From Nocardia australiensis (GTDB taxonomy: Bacteria; Actinomycetota; Actinomycetes; Mycobacteriales; Mycobacteriaceae), in assembly GCF_020733705.1 (NCBI RefSeq), contig NZ_JAJFZM010000010.1, positions 1 through 60,083 of the forward strand: a stretch of DNA of 60,083 bases, written 5' to 3'. Below, in pieces: positions 33,359 through 41,065 of this stretch. Position 1 is the first letter of the stretch. Each line of letters begins with the position of its first letter. A program made the position numbers and the translations under genes. Under the pieces are notes generated by a model. That model was given only the letters and a program-made list of their open reading frames with translations, was not told the origin of the DNA and searched no databases.

Positions 33359-34804
33359 CTACGCCGGTACGTCGAGCGCGTCGGCGGGATCGACAGGGGG
33401 CACCGGCACAGTCGGTGCCATGTCCATCTGGTCGCGAGCCTGCTTGGCGCGCTCCACCTTCTCCCGCGTCCAGCCCGGGATGTCTTCCCAGAGCACTTCA
33501 TCCGGGATACCGAGCATGGTCGCAAGTTTGCCGAGACCGTCAACGGTCTGGGCGAAACTCCGCGCGGTTTGCTCGCGCCACTTCACTTCGGATGCGAAGT
33601 CTTGTGCGGATTCGGTGTCGCCGACAATGTGCGCGCATGTGCGCAGCATCTGCTCGTAGGACTCGCCGAACGATGTTTCGATCTCCGATGCCTTGCGGTC
33701 CTTGCCCGCCTCAAGCCCGGCGAGGGTGGCCTCGGAGATGTTCGAGATCCCGTCGATGCCGAGGTTTTGCGCCGGAACCTGTCCGATCGCCGCGAGGTCA
33801 CGGACAGCGGAGCCCTTGGAGTCGATGTAGTTCTTGAGGTCGGTGGCATCGAACTGTCCCACCTTGACCTGTGGATCCTTGAAAAACCATGTGTCCGACG
33901 CTGCTTGGCGGAGGGCTTCGCTCTGGTCTTTCGGGATCCAGCCCATCACGTAGCGCTGCTTGAACGCCGACCAGTATTGGGCGACCATCATTTCGAACGT
34001 GGTCTCGTCGATGCGCTCCTGGATCGTGAGCAGGGGCTCGATGATGCCGTACTGCTCCTCTCCGTCGAGCAGCATCCGGTCACGGAATCGCACGACTGGG
34101 CACACTCCGACACCGTGCGTGCGACCCTCGATGTACTCGAAGTTGCCAGCGTTCCAGTACATCGGATCCCGCCACCCGAGCGCCGAGGTGGGGACGTTCT
34201 TGACGCCGATGAAGTGGATGTTCGTCTCGTCGTAGAGACGAATCATTGGACCCTTCATCTCCATCGCCATGATTGGCCAGTCGTCATCGACCGGACCGCC
34301 GGAGCGTGGATCCCATTCCAGGCGTTCGCCGTACATGGCGGTCATCTGCCGAGGACTCACGCCGCGCAGATACGCCGCCGCCCCGTCTTCCCCGCCGGGT
34401 CGCATGCTAGGCAGCACGGTGGCGTAGCTGACCCCGTACTGGAGTGCGGCACGGTTGACGCCGGTTTGACGAGCGTCGAATGCATTGCGCTGCCACCACT
34501 CCCACGGAGGTGCAGTGTCCTGTCCGTTGCCGGACAGGTAGTTGTCGACCTTCATCGACTGCGAGTACTGCTCCAACATCAGCGGCAGAAAGTTCGTTTG
34601 CGATTTGCGGGCCAGGCCGATCAGCGGAGCCATCGGCCCCTCCGATGCGCTCGAGGTGACGCCCCGGATCTCCAGCGACTGTAACGCGCGTTCAGCCGTC
34701 CACGGCCGCATCGCCGCGTCGATTTTGTCCAGACGCTCCAGCTCGAACGTGCGCGGCCCCTGCAACATCAGGCGAACAGCGTCGATGGCCTGTTTCCGGT
34801 TCAT
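33359..34804 (-). CDS. Portal protein (SPP1 Gp6-like)
   Basis: The 481-aa product has a portal pattern: LARKSQTNFLPLMLEQYSQSMKVDNYL near the start, YGVSYATVLPSMRP, CPVVRFRDRMLLDGEEQYGIIEPLLTIQERIDETTFEMMVAQYWSAFKQRYVMG, and ISNISEATLAGLEAGKDRKASEIETSFGESYEQMLR in the stem/wing. It ends in a Pro-rich tail. It forms the dodecameric DNA gate. Located between TerL and MuF as expected. Confidence 0.87.
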   Translation of the reverse strand: MNRKQAIDAVRLMLQGPRTFELERLDKIDAAMRPWTAERALQSLEIRGVTSSASEGPMAPLIGLARKSQTNFLPLMLEQYSQSMKVDNYLSGNGQDTAPPWEWWQRNAFDARQTGVNRAALQYGVSYATVLPSMRPGGEDGAAAYLRGVSPRQMTAMYGERLEWDPRSGGPVDDDWPIMAMEMKGPMIRLYDETNIHFIGVKNVPTSALGWRDPMYWNAGNFEYIEGRTHGVGVCPVVRFRDRMLLDGEEQYGIIEPLLTIQERIDETTFEMMVAQYWSAFKQRYVMGWIPKDQSEALRQAASDTWFFKDPQVKVGQFDATDLKNYIDSKGSAVRDLAAIGQVPAQNLGIDGISNISEATLAGLEAGKDRKASEIETSFGESYEQMLRTCAHIVGDTESAQDFASEVKWREQTARSFAQTVDGLGKLATMLGIPDEVLWEDIPGWTREKVERAKQARDQMDMAPTVPVPPVDPADALDVPA

Positions 34805-34814
34805 CTCACCTCCC

Positions 34815-36587
34815 TCACACGAACATCGCTTCGTAGGTCATCTCTTGCCGGGGTATGGCCAACCACATTTGCCGCATCATCCGGGCGCCGACGGCTGCAA
34901 CAGCCGCGTCGATCTTGCGGGCGGATTCGCGGTGCTCCTTGCCGAGTCCGACACCGAACTTGTTCGGCCGCCGACGCGCGTTATGCACGTGCTTGGCGAG
35001 CACCTTGTGTCCGTCGTGCCGGAACGACTGGCCAGTGACGTCGGTAGTGAACCGTTCCGCTGCCTCTGTGAACAGCTTGAGGTGGCGCGGGTTTCGCATA
35101 TCCCAGATCACCGGGTGCGCGAAATCGCCGGTCTTCACCGCGGGCAGCTCCCAGGTTTGGATGCGCGCCCACTCATCAGCGAGAGGTTCCCAGAACCGTT
35201 CGCCGGTCTCGTCGTCGCGGGCGTCCGACGGATCCACCCACAGTCCGAGCGCATCCCACTTCTCACAGGCTTCCCGAACGCGGTGGTCGACGTCGTCCCG
35301 GTCCACGAGCCAGCGGCGCTTGCTGTCCCACCCGGCCGGCCGCTGCCAGACCCCGACATGGAACACAGCGCCGGTGTCGATGTGGCAGCCGATCAGCGCC
35401 GTCGCGTCATCAGACTTGGAGCCGTCGAAGAACAGCACCACCCGCTCTTCATCTGCGGGCACGGGCGTCGGCGGAGTGCCCAGCAGATCCCACGCTTGCG
35501 GGGTCAACCAGGCATCCGCAGCCGCGGTGATCTGGTTGAACCACTTGCGGCGTGACTCGCTCGGCGGGTTCGCCGGGTTCAAGATGGACTTGACGATTCG
35601 CCCGTTGGGGCGGGTGTCGAGCCAGTACGAGTCTCCGGCGATCGAATGCACTACCGCCGGGGCGGCTTCCGCGGTCAGTGGAGCATCCGGTGGGGCCTCC
35701 AGCGAGTCATACAACAGACCGAAATCCACCGTCGTCGGGTTCGCGCCCACTGTCGCGTCATACGCTTCGCGGGCGCGCTCGCCGACCGAATCCTCACCGG
35801 GCCGGTAGGCGTTGCAGATGTCGAGCATCCGCGCCGCACCACGCTCCGACTTCGCAGCGTTGCCTTCCAAGGCGCCGGCCATATCGTGGCCGCCGTTGGA
35901 CGAGTTCCAGTTCTGCGTCTCAGCACGGATCACCAGAGTCGGACGCCCGCCCTCAATCGCCAGCGGCGAGGACGTCACAGCCTCGATCTGCCGAGTGTCG
36001 CCGAGCCCGTAGACGTTCAGCTTTCCGATCTGGATTCCGTAGTAGGCGCGCGTCTCCGCAGGCACCAGAGACGGAAACAGCTTCATCGTGTTCTTGGTCT
36101 GCTCTTGGCTGACCGCGATGATCTGCACCCACGCTGACGGTTCCTCGCGGCCGATCGGGCGCCCGCGCTTCCAGTGGTCGAAAGTGACCTCAGCGAAGCA
36201 GCCCGCCATACCCAAGCATGAGGCGATGGGATCTTTTCCCCATCCCTTCAGCCGCTGTAACACCGCCGAGTGGTACAGGAAATCGCCGGTCTCATCGACC
36301 GCGAAAAACCAGAGCACGAACCTGGTTTGCTCCGGCGTGAACTGCCACGGATGGCCGTGTTTGTCGCGCAGCCACTTTCCGCACCACGCCAGTACCCGCC
36401 ACCCGAGGGTCAGTTCCGGTAGGACCCAGCCGTTTTCCCACTGCCACGTGGGGCCGATCTTCACCGGCTCCCACTCGAGATCCACCGGCGGTGCGGTGGT
36501 CCTCAGCTGCTCCTCGTACCAGGCGATGATCTCGGCGAACTCCGCTTCGGGAGTGGAGATCAGGGCAGCGGAGCGGCTACGCGCCAC
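34815..36587 (-). CDS. terL: Terminase large subunit
   Basis: The 590-aa product has the ATPase part first, with a divergent Walker A at 112-120 (RLKGWGKDP) after FLYHSAVLQ. A nuclease domain later carries RVVLFFDGSKSDDATALIG and a C-terminal ARKIDAAVAAVGA, the acidic residues for RNase H-like cleavage. It packages DNA into the prohead. GTG 36587 is used, overlapping the TerS gene by 11 bp. No internal break is seen. Confidence 0.9.
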   Translation of the reverse strand: MARSRSAALISTPEAEFAEIIAWYEEQLRTTAPPVDLEWEPVKIGPTWQWENGWVLPELTLGWRVLAWCGKWLRDKHGHPWQFTPEQTRFVLWFFAVDETGDFLYHSAVLQRLKGWGKDPIASCLGMAGCFAEVTFDHWKRGRPIGREEPSAWVQIIAVSQEQTKNTMKLFPSLVPAETRAYYGIQIGKLNVYGLGDTRQIEAVTSSPLAIEGGRPTLVIRAETQNWNSSNGGHDMAGALEGNAAKSERGAARMLDICNAYRPGEDSVGERAREAYDATVGANPTTVDFGLLYDSLEAPPDAPLTAEAAPAVVHSIAGDSYWLDTRPNGRIVKSILNPANPPSESRRKWFNQITAAADAWLTPQAWDLLGTPPTPVPADEERVVLFFDGSKSDDATALIGCHIDTGAVFHVGVWQRPAGWDSKRRWLVDRDDVDHRVREACEKWDALGLWVDPSDARDDETGERFWEPLADEWARIQTWELPAVKTGDFAHPVIWDMRNPRHLKLFTEAAERFTTDVTGQSFRHDGHKVLAKHVHNARRRPNKFGVGLGKEHRESARKIDAAVAAVGARMMRQMWLAIPRQEMTYEAMFV

Positions 36588-36933
36588 GCTTCGACCATCG
36601 GGCGTTCGCCGCGGCGCGCGCCTGCGTCGACCGGGCTTCCGATGTGTCGGTCTCGTCGGGAAGTTTCAGACTCCGCAGCAGCCCGGCGAGAGTCGCCCGG
36701 TGCTGACGAAGTTCAGAAATCAGGGGGTTGATCACCGGCTGCCCTTGGGATCCGCGGACAATCAGCTCGGCCGACTCCGCTGCTTGCTCCAACGTGTCGA
36801 TCAGGTCGACCTCGCCGGCTGCTTCTCGAAGCACGCGCAGTTCATCCGGGCGCAGATCCCACTTGCCGACGACGTCGGTCCAGAGCTTGCGCCCGCCGGC
36901 CTTCAGCCCTTTCGGGAGTGGTTTCGATGCCAT
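36577..36933 (-). CDS. terS: Terminase small subunit (118 aa)
   Basis: MASKPLPKGLKAGGRKLWTDVVGKWDLRPDELRVLREAAGEVDLIDTLEQAAESAELIVRGSQGQPVINPLISELRQHRATLAGLLRSLKLPDE is typical of P27-like terminase small subunits (GL...G..lW..v...ydLrpdE...L..A...D......G......GS.Gq...NPll.E.R..r..l..LlrqL.LP). It recognises the packaging site. The 3' end overlaps TerL. Confidence 0.88.
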   Translation of the reverse strand: MASKPLPKGLKAGGRKLWTDVVGKWDLRPDELRVLREAAGEVDLIDTLEQAAESAELIVRGSQGQPVINPLISELRQHRATLAGLLRSLKLPDETDTSEARSTQARAAANARWSKRGA

Positions 36934-37009
36934 GTGACCTCCAGGGTCTCGACCGCCACCCGGGCGGCTGGCTTATCGAGCCGCCGCCAGCGGCCGATCG
37001 GCCTGGAGG

Positions 37010-37570
37010 TCAGCTCACATTGGACAGATCGGCGAGACACCGGACGGATCCGGCGAATTCGCGCTCGGTGACGGTGATGTACCGGCCCGTCGAGTACCGC
37101 TCGATATGCAGGCCATCGGCGTTGATGTACCGGCGGCCGCGGCCCTCGGGCATCCGCCCCCAGATGTGCAAGCCAGTACCGGACGGGGAGATCTCGATCC
37201 AGGTCGGCGGCAACTGCGCGAGGAACTCGGCTGCAGCTGGGGTCAATTCACCATCGACCAGGCAGTGATCCAGGTCGATACAGCCGATCCCATTGCCGAG
37301 TACATAGCCTTTGTGGGCGGCCGTCTTCACCCGCGACCAGGACGACCAGGTGCGCGCATCCGTCGAGGATGCGGCCTTGCCTGTGGGCTGGACCGGGGCT
37401 TTCGTCATGGGCCGCCACATCACCCAGCGGTCGCGGGTGCGCAGTGGGGCGGGCACGGTCTGCCGAGCACGGTGTGCGGCTACCCGGCACCGAGTCGAGC
37501 AGTAGCGCGGGGTCGGGCCCTTCCTCAGCGGTCCGAGATCACCTCCGCACCGCTCACAGACTCGCTTCAT
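37010..37570 (-). CDS. Primase-polymerase-like protein with N-terminal zinc ribbon
   Basis: The 186-aa product starts with a four-cysteine ribbon (CERCGGDLGPLRKGPTPRYCSTRC). It then has an archaeo-eukaryotic primase-type core: GNGIGCIDLDHC (acidic pair), PPTWIEISPSGTGLHIWG (the SxH motif) and ERYSTGRYITVTE. These are the catalytic elements of bifunctional primase/polymerase domains. The usual fused helicase is missing and no separate helicase gene is seen, so host replication proteins must be used. The start at ATG 37570 removes a nonsense extension. Confidence 0.75.
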   Translation of the reverse strand: MKRVCERCGGDLGPLRKGPTPRYCSTRCRVAAHRARQTVPAPLRTRDRWVMWRPMTKAPVQPTGKAASSTDARTWSSWSRVKTAAHKGYVLGNGIGCIDLDHCLVDGELTPAAAEFLAQLPPTWIEISPSGTGLHIWGRMPEGRGRRYINADGLHIERYSTGRYITVTEREFAGSVRCLADLSNVS

Positions 37571-37757
37571 GCCAATGAGTCTACCAGGCAAATGTAACGA
37601 GTAAGGCCATTTCACCAGGCCACTTCCACTCCACCACCCAGGGGCTGAAGTGGGCTGGAAATCCGGCGGCGCTCTGACCTGCGGCAAAACGGACGACCGA
37701 CGCACGCATGGTCTGAGGTGCTATGTGCTCCGCCCTTAGGTCGATCCGGATCGAGGG
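37571..37757. other. Gap between HNH and primase-like genes, possible packaging site region
   Basis: No open frame fills these 187 bp. In related phages with an HNH gene beside the terminase the cos or pac site lies close by, but I see no signature that fixes it here. Confidence 0.25.
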
Positions 37758-38048
37758 TCATCCCCCACCCATGAGGCGTCCGGGGTGGGCCTCGGGGGGA
37801 CGACGGCGGCCGTGTAGTGCTCTACCCCGTGCCGACTCTGACCTGGTCTTGACTTCGTGGCAGTGGTCACACAGCACCTGCAGGTTGGTGTCGTCGCCTG
37901 TCCCGCCGCGGCGGACGTTGATGATGTGGTCAACCTGGTAGCCAGCGTCTCCGCACTGTTGGCATGTGCTGTTGTCGCGTTGCCGTATCCGGTTGGCTGT
38001 GGCTTGAGGTAGGCCGCGGTACCGGTCGGGGTTGCGGGACCAGGCCAT
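37758..38048 (-). CDS. HNH endonuclease next to terminase (96 aa)
   Basis: The product RIRQRDNSTCQQCGDAGYQVDHIINVRRGGTGDDTNLQVLCDHCHEVKT has the complete HNH core: CxxC, VDHI, a conserved N, and CxxCH. HNH proteins encoded beside terminases assist the packaging cut at cos sites in many siphoviruses (family knowledge). It reads in the same direction as the late genes. Confidence 0.88.
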   Translation of the reverse strand: MAWSRNPDRYRGLPQATANRIRQRDNSTCQQCGDAGYQVDHIINVRRGGTGDDTNLQVLCDHCHEVKTRSESARGRALHGRRRPPEAHPGRLMGGG

Positions 38049-38057
38049 GGGGTTGAA

Positions 38058-38204
38058 TCAGGAAGCGGACAACGAGCCGACGAGGTCGGACAGGCCGTGG
38101 TATACAGCGAGCGGCAGCATGAAGTCGTTGTAGGACAGGATGGTCCAAAGCAGAGGCAGGACGGCGGCCATTGGCTTCCAATCAGTCAAATTCGGGCGAA
38201 ACAT
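38058..38204 (-). CDS. Possible small membrane protein (48 aa)
   Basis: MFRPNLTDWKPMAAVLPLLWTILSYNDFMLPLAVYHGLSDLVGSLSAS has one or two hydrophobic stretches. An internal ATG at 38171 is an alternative start. There is no clear ribosome site or family, so this is tentative; the reading frame upstream has no other support. Confidence 0.4.
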   Translation of the reverse strand: MFRPNLTDWKPMAAVLPLLWTILSYNDFMLPLAVYHGLSDLVGSLSAS

Positions 38205-38393
38205 ACCGGCTGATCGAGTACGACCAGCAGTTTTGCCGTTCGGCGCGGATTCTTTACAAGGGGGCCGCAGCGCGCGTAGCTCCAGGCTGTGGGGAATGGA
38301 ATGCGCACGCACTGCGGGGATTGTGGATTCGCGGTCAACTCACGCGACGCGCTTAGCGTAGCATTCCGGGCGTCCGTAACGGGTTCGTGCAGA

Positions 38394-39104
38394 TCAGCAC
38401 GCCTCAGCGTGTCGCTCCCGAATCGGCAGCGACAGATGCGCATCCAGCACATCGCCCACGAAATACAGCACAGGCCAATCGATACGCCACGGGCCGGGCA
38501 CAGGGAGTATCCGGCCTGCTTCCTTTAGCACGTGGACCCGGCGTTTCGTGAGGTGCCGGTACTCCTCGCCCAACTCCTTTGCCAGAGCGGCGATCCCGGA
38601 CACGTTGAGCATGAGCTTGCGGGCGCGGTCGATTCTGGCCTGGTCGACCGCATGGGGTCGCATGGGTGGGCACACGATCCACTCCGCTGCTTGCATGGCG
38701 TCCCGAATCTCCGGTAACGCTGTCTCCGAGCCTTCGGTCATGGCGAGAGCAACGATGTTGCGGTGCAGCCATTTCGCCAAGGCGGGAGTGGATGTCGGGC
38801 CGGTGTAGTCGATGTCCCGCTGCTCACAGGTGAGGCGCACCCAGCCGACGAGGGCGTTGTGTAGTTCCTCGGCGGCGTCTGCGGCAGCGACGTGGTATGG
38901 CAGGGGCTGCTCAGAGGGGCGGCGGGGTTTGCGGGAGCGCCCGACTTCCCCGAGGCGGGCCTGTTTGGTGACGGCGATACCGAGATCCAAGGCGAGGTCG
39001 GGTATTTCGCGGAGGAGTTCGCGGAGCAGCTTGAGTTCGTGGCGTGGGATGAACATGTGGTTGGGGTTGTCCATCGCGGCCACACGCACAGAACGGTTGC
39101 TCAT
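38394..39104 (-). CDS. Late-operon leader gene with C-terminal helix-turn-helix (236 aa)
   Basis: The product is helical; ELKLLRELLREIPDLALDLGIAVTKQ and PYHVAAADAAEELHNALVGWVRLTCEQRDIDYTGPTSTPALAKWLHRNIVALAMTEG are followed by a helix-turn-helix-like SGIAALAKELGEEYRHLTKRRVHVLKEAGRILPV. Similar proteins (WLxRNixxlAxxxg...ASxxA...) are found before terminase genes of actinophages. DNA binding is likely; a late regulator or packaging helper is inference. Confidence 0.65.
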   Translation of the reverse strand: MSNRSVRVAAMDNPNHMFIPRHELKLLRELLREIPDLALDLGIAVTKQARLGEVGRSRKPRRPSEQPLPYHVAAADAAEELHNALVGWVRLTCEQRDIDYTGPTSTPALAKWLHRNIVALAMTEGSETALPEIRDAMQAAEWIVCPPMRPHAVDQARIDRARKLMLNVSGIAALAKELGEEYRHLTKRRVHVLKEAGRILPVPGPWRIDWPVLYFVGDVLDAHLSLPIRERHAEAC

Positions 39105-39277
39105 AGATAGCTAGCTTAGCCAGTCGCGGCGAGGATCTCGAGTCGCGATCAACAGGCCACCACCACAGCGAGAGGCGACTTTCCCCGCTCCCGACCAAAG
39201 CGGCTACAGGAACAGTTCGTCAGTCATACGCTGCACGCAGACCCCTGCACCGGGGGCATCGCGAAGGAGGCTCAGAG

Positions 39278-39517
39278 TTGTCAGGTCCGAAACTTCACTA
39301 CGGCGGCCAGGAATATCGGATGGCCCCGGAAGCCGTCGAGACGTTCGTCTCCCAGGTCGAACAGGCGATCAAGTCCGACAATGAATTCAATTTCGTCAAG
39401 GCCGAGTTAGCGGGCGGTGGGTCACTGTCGGTTGCCGTGTCGAAGTCCATTCCGCTCGCCATCGAGCAACCGGGCGAGGCAAAGAAGTCAAAGCAGAGGG
39501 TTGTCGTTCTCGGCTGA
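39278..39517 (+). CDS. Small basic/acidic cargo protein (79 aa)
   Basis: Starts with TTG at 39278 behind a strong GAAGGAGG (39263-39270). The product MSGPKLHYGGQEYRMAPEAVETFVSQVEQAIKSDNEFNFVKAELAGGGSLSVAVSKSIPLAIEQP ends KKSKQRVVVLG. No family recognised; a small alpha-beta fold is likely. It is divergent from the late operon and followed by a hairpin, so it is its own transcription unit expressed perhaps in the lysogen. Confidence 0.6.
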   Translation: MSGPKLHYGGQEYRMAPEAVETFVSQVEQAIKSDNEFNFVKAELAGGGSLSVAVSKSIPLAIEQPGEAKKSKQRVVVLG

Positions 39518-39536
39518 CGGTGAGACATCTGAGGCG

Positions 39537-39563
39537 GGCGCCGGGATCTCAAGCCCCGGCGCC
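39537..39563 (+). terminator. Possible terminator
   Basis: GGCGCCGGG (39537-39545) pairs with CCCGGCGCC (39555-39563) around a 9-base loop. The T tract afterwards is poor (GTTG), so efficiency is uncertain. Confidence 0.5.
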
Positions 39564-39620
39564 GTTGTAGCGGTTGCCGAGCCAAGTGCGACGGGGATGA
39601 GGCGCCAACGGCCGCCAAGG

Positions 39621-40082
39621 TCAGCTGGAGTGCAGGGTGAACACCACCGAATAGTCCACTCGCCCTGGCGCCGTGGTCGAACCGTTCTGCGCAGTGAACG
39701 CGCAGTTCGCGACGAGCCGGTACTGAGTGTCCAGCTGTAGCTCCGAGACGATCGAATGCCACTGATAGTCCGACGGGACCGCCGGGTGATGATCCGAATA
39801 TCCGCGCTTGCCTTCCACGTAAGCGCCACACGCCATGTCGCCGAGGACGATCGCGCGTACCGACTCCGACAAGCGTAGCGACCAAATCAACTGGTGGCCG
39901 CGGGAAGCGGTGTTGTATCGAGCGTCAGCGGTGAAAACGCCGTGGGTGCCGTCGTACCGGTAGGAGGTGCTGGTGGGCGTGAAGTCTGCCTGCCCGGGTT
40001 TGGCGTGAGCGGGCGCCGCCGTGAAAACGGCTACCGCTGCCAGGATGACGGCAGCGATCTGCGGATACGCGAAGCGCGGCAT
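39621..40082 (-). CDS. Secreted protein (153 aa)
   Basis: Signal peptide MPRFAYPQIAAVILAAVAVFTAAPAHA, then a beta-rich mature domain of about 125 residues (QLIWSLRLSESVRAIVLGDMACGAYVEGKRGYSDHHPAVPSDYQWHSIVSEL...YRLVANCAFTAQNGSTTAPGRVDYSVVFTL) with two cysteines. No family recognised. It overlaps the 3' end of the cold-shock-like gene by 52 bp, and shares its transcription unit. A lysogenic cargo candidate. Confidence 0.65.
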   Translation of the reverse strand: MPRFAYPQIAAVILAAVAVFTAAPAHAKPGQADFTPTSTSYRYDGTHGVFTADARYNTASRGHQLIWSLRLSESVRAIVLGDMACGAYVEGKRGYSDHHPAVPSDYQWHSIVSELQLDTQYRLVANCAFTAQNGSTTAPGRVDYSVVFTLHSS

Positions 40083-40288
40083 GTGAAGTCCCCCTGCGGT
40101 GTGTGGTCGATATCGACGTCGACCGGCATATCGATGGTGATGGTGTCGAAGGTTTCGTCATCGAATGCGGAGTAGTGAAACCACACCAAAGTCCCCGAGG
40201 TGGTTTCGATGACGCCGGTTGCCCGGTCCGGGTTCCAACGCCAAACGCTTCCGCGGTCGAGCGTGGGCTGATCCGGACTGCTCGTCAT
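40031..40288 (-). CDS. Cold-shock-domain-like protein (85 aa)
   Basis: MTSSPDQPTLDRGSVWRWNPDRATGVIETTSGTLVWFHYSAFDDETFDTITIDMPVDVDIDHTPQGDFTCRASRI follows the cold-shock domain plan: GSVWRW (strand 1), GVIETxSGTLVWFHYSAF (RNP1-like strands 2-3), PVDVDIDHTPQGDF (strand 4) and CRASRIR (strand 5). It may bind single-stranded nucleic acid. AAGGAG lies correctly before the ATG at 40288. It reads with the secreted-protein gene. Confidence 0.65.
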   Translation of the reverse strand: MTSSPDQPTLDRGSVWRWNPDRATGVIETTSGTLVWFHYSAFDDETFDTITIDMPVDVDIDHTPQGDFTCRASRIRRSLPSSWQR

Positions 40289-40530
40289 CAAGTTCTCCTT
40301 GTCGGTCTCGGATCTATTGTCTTGCAACCGGGTTCGCGTGTCAGAGGATTCACACAACTAAGGCCATCCGGTGATCTCGAGTCAGCTGGAATGCGGCTGG
40401 GGCGGGGTCCAATCGCTTGCCACTGGTCAGCGCGGCTGCGCATTGGGTGGCACGTCGCGCGGGCGATCAGATCATCTCGAGTCATCGGCAGTCGCTGCCT
40501 TTCGGTGTGTCGTTGCCGTAGATTTGGGCG
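40289..40530. promoter_or_regulatory. Divergent intergenic region
   Basis: About 240 bp between the divergent cold-shock-like (-) and zinc-knuckle (+) genes; it must hold promoters for both, but I cannot assign -35/-10 boxes with confidence. Confidence 0.35.
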
Positions 40531-40704
40531 ATGCAATTCGATGATGCGAACCGAATTCGTGCCCGCTGGGAGGCTGACGGTCGGCCAGCTTGCGACCCCC
40601 ACCAACTGGTGCGGGAGTACCATTTAGGGATGAGTACCGGCGATAAACGGTGCGGCAAATGCGGTGCCACGTTCCTCAACGGTGAAGACATCTCACCGAA
40701 ATAG
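40531..40704 (+). CDS. Small CxxC protein (57 aa)
   Basis: MQFDDANRIRARWEADGRPACDPHQLVREYHLGMSTGDKRCGKCGATFLNGEDISPK. The pattern C-(8)-EYxLGxxTGDxxCxxCG is a small zinc-knuckle design found repeatedly in actinophage early genes, with Cys21, possibly His24, Cys41 and Cys44 as ligands. Function unknown. It is on the + strand, apart from the main operons. Confidence 0.65.
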   Translation: MQFDDANRIRARWEADGRPACDPHQLVREYHLGMSTGDKRCGKCGATFLNGEDISPK

Positions 40705-40840
40705 CGAGGCATTTCAGGTATCGACAGACGGCCAGTAGGTGGCGTTTGTCTTAGGTTCCGCCTGCTCTCGGCGGTGTCCTCGGATTTCATGCGATCACCA
40801 CCCACGCCCAATTTTAGTAGGTCACAAGGCATTTCATGGC

Positions 40841-41005
40841 TCACGACTCCTCCTCTGGTCGTTGGCCGGTGATCAGAGCAACCAGATCCCGGACGGTCAT
40901 CAGGACGTACTGCGCGCCAGGATCACTCACGCCCCGACGCTTCGCCACCACCACGCCGGCGAGCGCATCGGCGCGGCGCCGACCGCGCGGCGCTGTCTCC
41001 GCGCA
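40841..41005 (-). pseudogene. 3' remnant of a resolvase gene
   Basis: The last 43 codons encode ADALAGVVVAKRRGVSDPGAQYV... to RPEEES, identical at 32 of 43 positions to the end of the intact resolvase at 43228-43605. Similarity reaches back to about 41005 (CAETAPRGRRR against CEAEKERGN). Beyond that the frame runs into unrelated sequence and a stop, with no start. Flanking non-coding bases after the stop are also alike in both places. It marks the left border of the NACHT gene insertion. Confidence 0.8.
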
Positions 41006-41065
41006 GTCACGCTGACCATTGTCTCGAGAGTCGATGCCGTCGTGGCCCTGGTCATCGCATACCAG

